DNA of 19,360 bases from Chloroflexota bacterium. GTDB taxonomy: Bacteria > Chloroflexota > Anaerolineae > Aggregatilineales > Phototrophicaceae. The notes below the pieces were generated by a model. That model was not told the DNA's origin and did not search any database. It worked only from the letters and a program-made list of their open reading frames with translations. Location: contig JAEZAF010000012.1 in NCBI GenBank assembly GCA_023430545.1, positions 1 through 19,360 of the forward strand, written 5' to 3'. Every line of letters begins with the position of its first letter. The stretch's first letter is position 1. This document shows, one piece after another, positions 15,559 to 19,360 of the stretch. The position numbers were made by a program, and so were the translations under genes.

Positions 15559-15584
15559 AGGGGCGGACACAAGGGCCCGCCCCT
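15559..15584. repeat. GC-rich palindrome between convergent genes
   Basis: AGGGGCGG (15559-15566) and CCGCCCCT (15577-15584) are perfect complements around a 10-nt loop; GCG before and CGC after extend the stem past a 1-nt bulge. It sits 39 bp after the plus-strand stop and 93 bp before the minus-strand stop, where a two-way terminator would be expected, but there is no T-run on either side. It resembles dispersed REP-like intergenic palindromes. The remainder of 15520-15677 shows nothing else recognisable. Confidence 0.6.
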
Positions 15585-15677
15585 ACGCAAAAACTGGTTT
15601 GTTGAAACTCTTGATGGTCGAAATGTCAACGGAATCCCAAATACGTACTCTGGTAAGGCTGGGAACCGGTATTGAGA

Positions 15678-18600
15678 TTATCGCACCTGATGTCTGAATG
15701 CGCCGCGAAGGATGAAGCCGGTTGTCACGATCAGGGCGGCGGCAATCCCGATGACGGTCCACTGAAGTGGTGAGCCTTCCCCGGTGGCGGGCAGGGCATT
15801 GGCGCGGATAAAACCAGCCACCGCACAACGTGGACGCGTAATGGTCGAGGTGGTCAGGCAGGCGCGGTTGGCAATCTGCGAGCCGAGGGCATCGGCGCGA
15901 AGCTGGCCGGTGATGGTGAGCGTCACCCGTCCACCTGCCGCCAGCGATGCCTGCTGATAGCGGATATTCTGCCCGTCAACTGAGATCTGCCCGGTTCCCT
16001 GTGTGACCACGGCATTATCAATTGTCACTGATTCGGGCATGGTATCGAAGACCGTCAGACCGGTGACCGTGCGCGAGGTCGGGTTAATCACGCCGATAGT
16101 GTAGGTGATCGATTCGCCGGGGGCAGCAAACGGCGGCTGGCTGGCCTTGACGATGTAAACATCATCGACACGGGTACTGAACTGATCGCTGCGCAGGGTG
16201 GTCTGGCCTGAGACGATATCCACGCCTTCCGAATCAACCTGGATATCCACCCGGAAGGTTTCATTTCCGCCCAGTGTGCCGATATTGCAAGAGATCACGC
16301 CAGCTTCCTCCCGGCAGAGAGGTGAACCTGGCGACGATGAGATATAGATCACACCTGGCTTCAGTGCTTCTTCAAGCACAACGTTAGTCAGCGTCTGGCC
16401 GCCATTTTCGACCTCGATGGTAAAGACATCCTCATCCACCGGATCTTTGATGATGATGACATCCTGAGTGGGTGTGATGGACGGTTCCAGGATCGGCGTG
16501 AGCGTCGGCGGTGGTGTCGGGCTGGCCGTCAGCGACGGTGTGAAACTGGGGGTCAGCGTCGCCGTTGCCGTAAATGTTGGGGTAAAGCTGGGTGTCAGCG
16601 TGAACGTCGCTGTTGGTGTGAAGGTTGCCGACGGTGTGAACGTCGCAGTGTGCGATGGCGTAAACGTTGGTGTAAAGCTGGCCGTGAAGGTCGGTGTGGA
16701 GGTTAGTGTGCTGGTCGCGGTACGGGTCGCCGTGTTTGTTGCTGTCTGAGTGGCCGATGCTGTCAGTGACGCAGTCGCTGAAGGCACGACAGTTGTGGGG
16801 GGGATCTCTGTTGGTGGAACCGCCGTATTTGTTTCGACGGGTGGGACGGGCGTATTGGTGCTGGCCTGATTGACGATAATCTCAAGCTCGGCGGTATCGG
16901 ACAGTGAAATCACACCGTTTGAAACGGTTACGGTCAGGGTGACGGTGTAAGTGCCGGGTTGGGAAAAGGTGTGGTTAGGATTGACGGCGGTGCTCACGGG
17001 TGAGCCGTCGCCGAAATCCCACTGGTAGCTGGCAACGGTCGAGGCCGGTTCAAGCGTCGTCTGATTGGTGAAGCTGACATTCAGTGGTGCATTGCCAATG
17101 GTCGGTGTGGCGGTAAATGCCGCCTGCACGGTAATAATCGGTACCGGGGGCGAAAACTCGGAGGTGTTACCGGTGCTGTCGGTCGCGGTGAAGGACAGTA
17201 CACGCGGGGTGATGCCCTGCGGGAGTGTCAACTGGAACTGTCCGTTGGGCGTGTCTGCCGCGCCGATAAACAGATCGCCTTCAATGCCAAGTGGATCAGG
17301 TGAAGGGTTTGAGAAGGCCTCGATGTGAAACGGGCCGCTGGCTCCGCCGTCCATCACACCGCCGACTAATGTGCTCTCCCCGGTATCAATGGCAAGCAGA
17401 TTCGCAGGGTAATTCTGAAGATTATTCGGCCCGGTATCGGTGTCCCCGGCATCGTTAGGAGTCGCGCCGTCCGCCTGAAGATCGATTCCCTCGCCAACAT
17501 TGCCGGTAATGCTGTTTTCGGTGATGGTATTCTGCAAGGCGTTATTCATAATCGTCACGCCTGCGCTCTGATTACCGGTGATAGTATTCTGCTCGATCAG
17601 GTTGTTATTCGAACCATTGCTGACAATCGCGATGCCAAAGATGGTGTTATCTTCCACCGTATTGGCGCTGATGGTATTGGCATTTGACCCCTGACGGATC
17701 ACGATGCCATTCTGGATATTGTCACTGATGGTATTGCTGGTAATGGTGTTGGCGGTGGTCGTCGCGCCGGAGAGTTCGATGCCGTTCCCGCCATTGGCCG
17801 TGATGGTATTCTGATTGGTGATGAGATTGCTGGCCGCGCCGTTGGCGACGAAGATGCCGCTGCCGCCGTTAGCCTGAATCAAGTTGCCATTGGTGATGCT
17901 GTTACCCTGAACGCCATCCAGCAGCACGCCGACACTGGTATTGGAAGCGATGAAGTTGCCATTGCCGATGATATTGGTATTTGCGCCGCCGGTGACCTGT
18001 ACGCCGATGTTATTGGGGAAGGGTGATGCCACGGTCAGATCGGTTCCGATGCGTGCTTCGATGATCTGATTGCGCTGCGTCTGTGCGCCAGTGATCAGCA
18101 CGCCGGAGCCGGTGTTGCCGCTGATGACGTTGGCCGTCAGAATATCCGCACCAGCGACGCCAATGATATTGTTATTGGCACCAGCGGTGATCAGCACGCC
18201 GTGCTGTCCATTTGGGAGTGCGGAGCCAAAGTCCGCCCGGATGCCGATATTCGAAGCGACGATGCGATTATTGCGGGTATCATTGGCTGGTACAGCGGCA
18301 TTCGTCCCGCGAATTTCGACCCCGTTCAGCCCATTGCTGCCGATGGTCAGACGCTCCGCTGCGGAAGTGGTCACAACGCCGATGAGGTTGCTGTGTGCAC
18401 CGTTGGCGATGAGGATGCCGTTGGCCGCATTTCCGAGGCCGGGTGTCAGGGTGATATCGGTGCCGATGTACAGACCGCTGAGGGTGTTGGCCTGCGCAGT
18501 TGGCCCTGTGATGACGATGCCATTCTGCGGGAAGCTGACAATCGCCAGATTCTGTATGGTGTTGTTGGCTGACTGAATGGTGAGGCCGCTGCCTGCGCCC

Positions 18601-18962
18601 GCTGTGCCTTCTAAGGTGACGACCTGTGATCCGTTGATAAAGCCATCAATCAGGACGCCGTTGGCGGTCAGCGCGGGAAGGGGCGTCGTCACGGTGATGG
18701 TATTGACTCCCACCGCGAAGGTAATGTTGATCCCGGCGGCACAGTCAGGATTGGCGGGTGTGCCGTTGGCGGTGAGAATCGCTTCACGAAGCGTGCAGAG
18801 ACCGTCCAGGGTGGTGTTATCCGCCGGACTGTTAACGAGAGGGGGCGCTGCCTGAAGTGTGTGCCTCGACAGCAGCAGCACGGTCAGCAGGAGGCCGATC
18901 CATACCGACCATCTGAGGTGCAGCCGCTTTATGGGATGTTGAGTTTCATGGCTCTGACGCAC
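15678..18962 (-). CDS. Large LPxTG-type surface protein: beta-helix, PKD, Thr/Pro stalk, DUF11-like repeats
   Basis: 1094 residues from the GTG at 18962, chosen because GAGG lies 6 nt upstream; an in-frame GTG at 18974 follows a stop directly and has no good site. There is no in-frame ATG near. A signal peptide (about 17-38) is followed by CTLREAILTAN (56-66), a CSLREAI-like motif. A long parallel beta-helix follows (about 85-500) with NGI.I/NTI..N turns as in NosD-type repeats. Next are a PKD domain (about 612-698) with WDFGDG (648-653), a Thr/Pro stalk (701-834), and two DUF11-like domains (about 835-930 and 934-1046). The protein ends with LPATG (1057-1061), a hydrophobic helix and a basic tail (RGAFRHQVR), the layout of a sortase substrate. 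A surface adhesin or carbohydrate-interacting role is plausible, but not shown. No sortase gene is in the window. Confidence 0.88.
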   Translation of the reverse strand: MRQSHETQHPIKRLHLRWSVWIGLLLTVLLLSRHTLQAAPPLVNSPADNTTLDGLCTLREAILTANGTPANPDCAAGINITFAVGVNTITVTTPLPALTANGVLIDGFINGSQVVTLEGTAGAGSGLTIQSANNTIQNLAIVSFPQNGIVITGPTAQANTLSGLYIGTDITLTPGLGNAANGILIANGAHSNLIGVVTTSAAERLTIGSNGLNGVEIRGTNAAVPANDTRNNRIVASNIGIRADFGSALPNGQHGVLITAGANNNIIGVAGADILTANVISGNTGSGVLITGAQTQRNQIIEARIGTDLTVASPFPNNIGVQVTGGANTNIIGNGNFIASNTSVGVLLDGVQGNSITNGNLIQANGGSGIFVANGAASNLITNQNTITANGGNGIELSGATTTANTITSNTISDNIQNGIVIRQGSNANTISANTVEDNTIFGIAIVSNGSNNNLIEQNTITGNQSAGVTIMNNALQNTITENSITGNVGEGIDLQADGATPNDAGDTDTGPNNLQNYPANLLAIDTGESTLVGGVMDGGASGPFHIEAFSNPSPDPLGIEGDLFIGAADTPNGQFQLTLPQGITPRVLSFTATDSTGNTSEFSPPVPIITVQAAFTATPTIGNAPLNVSFTNQTTLEPASTVASYQWDFGDGSPVSTAVNPNHTFSQPGTYTVTLTVTVSNGVISLSDTAELEIIVNQASTNTPVPPVETNTAVPPTEIPPTTVVPSATASLTASATQTATNTATRTATSTLTSTPTFTASFTPTFTPSHTATFTPSATFTPTATFTLTPSFTPTFTATATLTPSFTPSLTASPTPPPTLTPILEPSITPTQDVIIIKDPVDEDVFTIEVENGGQTLTNVVLEEALKPGVIYISSSPGSPLCREEAGVISCNIGTLGGNETFRVDIQVDSEGVDIVSGQTTLRSDQFSTRVDDVYIVKASQPPFAAPGESITYTIGVINPTSRTVTGLTVFDTMPESVTIDNAVVTQGTGQISVDGQNIRYQQASLAAGGRVTLTITGQLRADALGSQIANRACLTTSTITRPRCAVAGFIRANALPATGEGSPLQWTVIGIAAALIVTTGFILRGAFRHQVR
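16480..16800. repeat. Degenerate coding repeat for the Thr/Pro stalk
   Basis: Short imperfect units such as GGTGTAAA, GTCGCTGT and GTTGGTGT encode the FTPTFT, TATFTPT and TASxT runs of the minus-strand surface protein. As in the 8.1-8.8 kb region, the opposite strand is open here only because of composition. Confidence 0.6.
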
Positions 18963-18972
18963 GTTTCCCCTC

Positions 18973-19007
18973 ACTTAGGGCGTCTGCGGATCTCCAATGG
19001 CCTAAGT
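18973..19007. repeat. Inverted repeat at the start of the surface-protein gene
   Basis: ACTTAGG (18973-18979) and CCTAAGT (19001-19007) are perfect 7-bp complements with 21 nt between them. They lie in the 56-nt gap after the transferase gene and reach the first possible GTG of the surface-protein gene. It could be an operator or part of a leader hairpin; chance is not excluded. Confidence 0.35.
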
Positions 19008-19030
19008 ATAGACGAAAGTCGTCATTTTCC

Positions 19031-19360
19031 CTATGAAGTTTTCAGTTCGGACGGGTAAGTGCGCTCGATGATTTGCAGTTTCAACTTACTGGCGGTTGTT
19101 CCAGCGGGGGATGCGGCTGCGATGGCGGCTGTGTATGCATTATGGATGGTCAGCGGCTGCACGGCCCAGGGGATCGCATCGCCCTGAGCATCATGTGCGG
19201 TCATCTGGCCGGATGACTGATCCCATCGAAGCTGATAGCGCAGCATCGCCTGAAAGCCTTCACCGGTGGCCTTGACCAGTGCTTCCTTGCATGTCCACAG
19301 TCGCAGGAGCAGCGCGTCTCGCTCGTCGCCGATGTAGTGATCAAGCCGCTGCTGTTCCTC
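19031..19360 (-). CDS. 4'-phosphopantetheinyl transferase, partial at right edge
   Basis: The minus-strand frame is open from the window edge to a TAG at 19031, giving 109 C-terminal residues. LWTCKEALVKATGEGF contains the W..KEA..K..G motif of Sfp-type transferases, which move phosphopantetheine from CoA to acyl or peptidyl carrier proteins. The Mg-binding Glu of KEA is present. The N-terminal part, including the usual (G)xD motif, is beyond the edge; Sfp-type proteins are usually about 200-240 residues, so roughly half is missing. An internal ATG at 19246 is not the real start, because the motif lies before it. It is on the same strand as the surface-protein gene, 56-68 nt upstream. Nothing in the window shows its carrier-protein partner. 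Confidence 0.85.
   Translation of the reverse strand, partial: EEQQRLDHYIGDERDALLLRLWTCKEALVKATGEGFQAMLRYQLRWDQSSGQMTAHDAQGDAIPWAVQPLTIHNAYTAAIAAASPAGTTASKLKLQIIERTYPSELKTS

Noticed and set aside
15559..15584. Intrinsic terminator for the convergent genes
   Set aside because: Stem and position fit, but there is no T-run after the stem on either strand, so it is recorded as a palindromic repeat.
16468..16749. Plus-strand open frame of 93 codons (GVSVGVKL pattern)
   Set aside because: Same artefact, antisense to the Thr/Pro stalk of the large surface protein.
19031..19360. The transferase as part of the menaquinone or surface-protein functions
   Set aside because: Menaquinone synthesis uses CoA esters, not carrier proteins, and no carrier-protein gene is in the window. 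Proximity alone does not support a link.
1..19360. tRNA, rRNA, CRISPR array, insertion sequence or prophage
   Set aside because: No cloverleaf-like or rRNA-like stretch, spaced direct repeats, or transposase, integrase or phage motifs were seen in any of the frames or gaps.

Overview
The window most likely comes from a bacterium of the phylum Chloroflexota, probably the Anaerolineae or a relative. This is inferred from three things: a Ser/Thr kinase fused to an nSTAND NTPase, a membrane helix and WD40 propellers; secreted SH3b and beta-helix proteins with very long Thr/Pro linkers; and an LPxTG-type surface protein beside a complete-looking classical menaquinone cluster. No rRNA or other marker gene is present, so the placement is by gene style only. 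No tRNA, rRNA, CRISPR array, transposase or phage gene was seen.

Region 1 (1-7166) is menaquinone (vitamin K2) biosynthesis. On the minus strand, in transcription order, are a TetR-family regulator, menF (isochorismate synthase), menD (SEPHCHC synthase), menB (DHNA-CoA synthase) and menE (OSB-CoA ligase, running off the left edge). menF and menD overlap by ATGA. menH (SHCHC synthase) is divergent, on the plus strand. The 172-bp regulator/menH intergenic region has a perfect TATAAT on the minus strand flanked by two small palindromes, so the regulator probably represses itself and perhaps the whole pathway. Together menF, menD, menH, menE and menB cover chorismate to DHNA-CoA except for menC. 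menC, the thioesterase, menA and menG are not in the window.

Region 2 (7175-15519) is an envelope and signalling region. A secreted 600-residue protein (signal peptide, about 235 residues of Thr/Pro-rich linker, beta-helix) lies on the minus strand. It is divergent from a 1508-residue membrane protein: non-RD kinase (HQD instead of HRD), nSTAND NTPase, one membrane helix, coiled coil, 14 WD40 blades and a two-Cys tail. The 322-bp divergent gap holds inverted repeats and a four-copy ATGCGG-type element in the presumed kinase leader. The next gene, 91 bp downstream, encodes a secreted Cys-containing, SH3b and FecR-like protein that may work with the kinase.

Region 3 (15520-19360) holds a GC-rich palindrome between convergent genes, then a large minus-strand surface protein (CSLREAI-like start, beta-helix, PKD, Thr/Pro stalk, two DUF11-like domains, LPATG plus membrane helix). 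The window ends with the C-terminal third or half of a 4'-phosphopantetheinyl transferase, cut by the right edge.

The best candidate for something not well described is the kinase-nSTAND-WD40 protein together with the secreted SH3b/FecR-like protein and the adjoining beta-helix proteins. A signalling system across the membrane is a hypothesis only.
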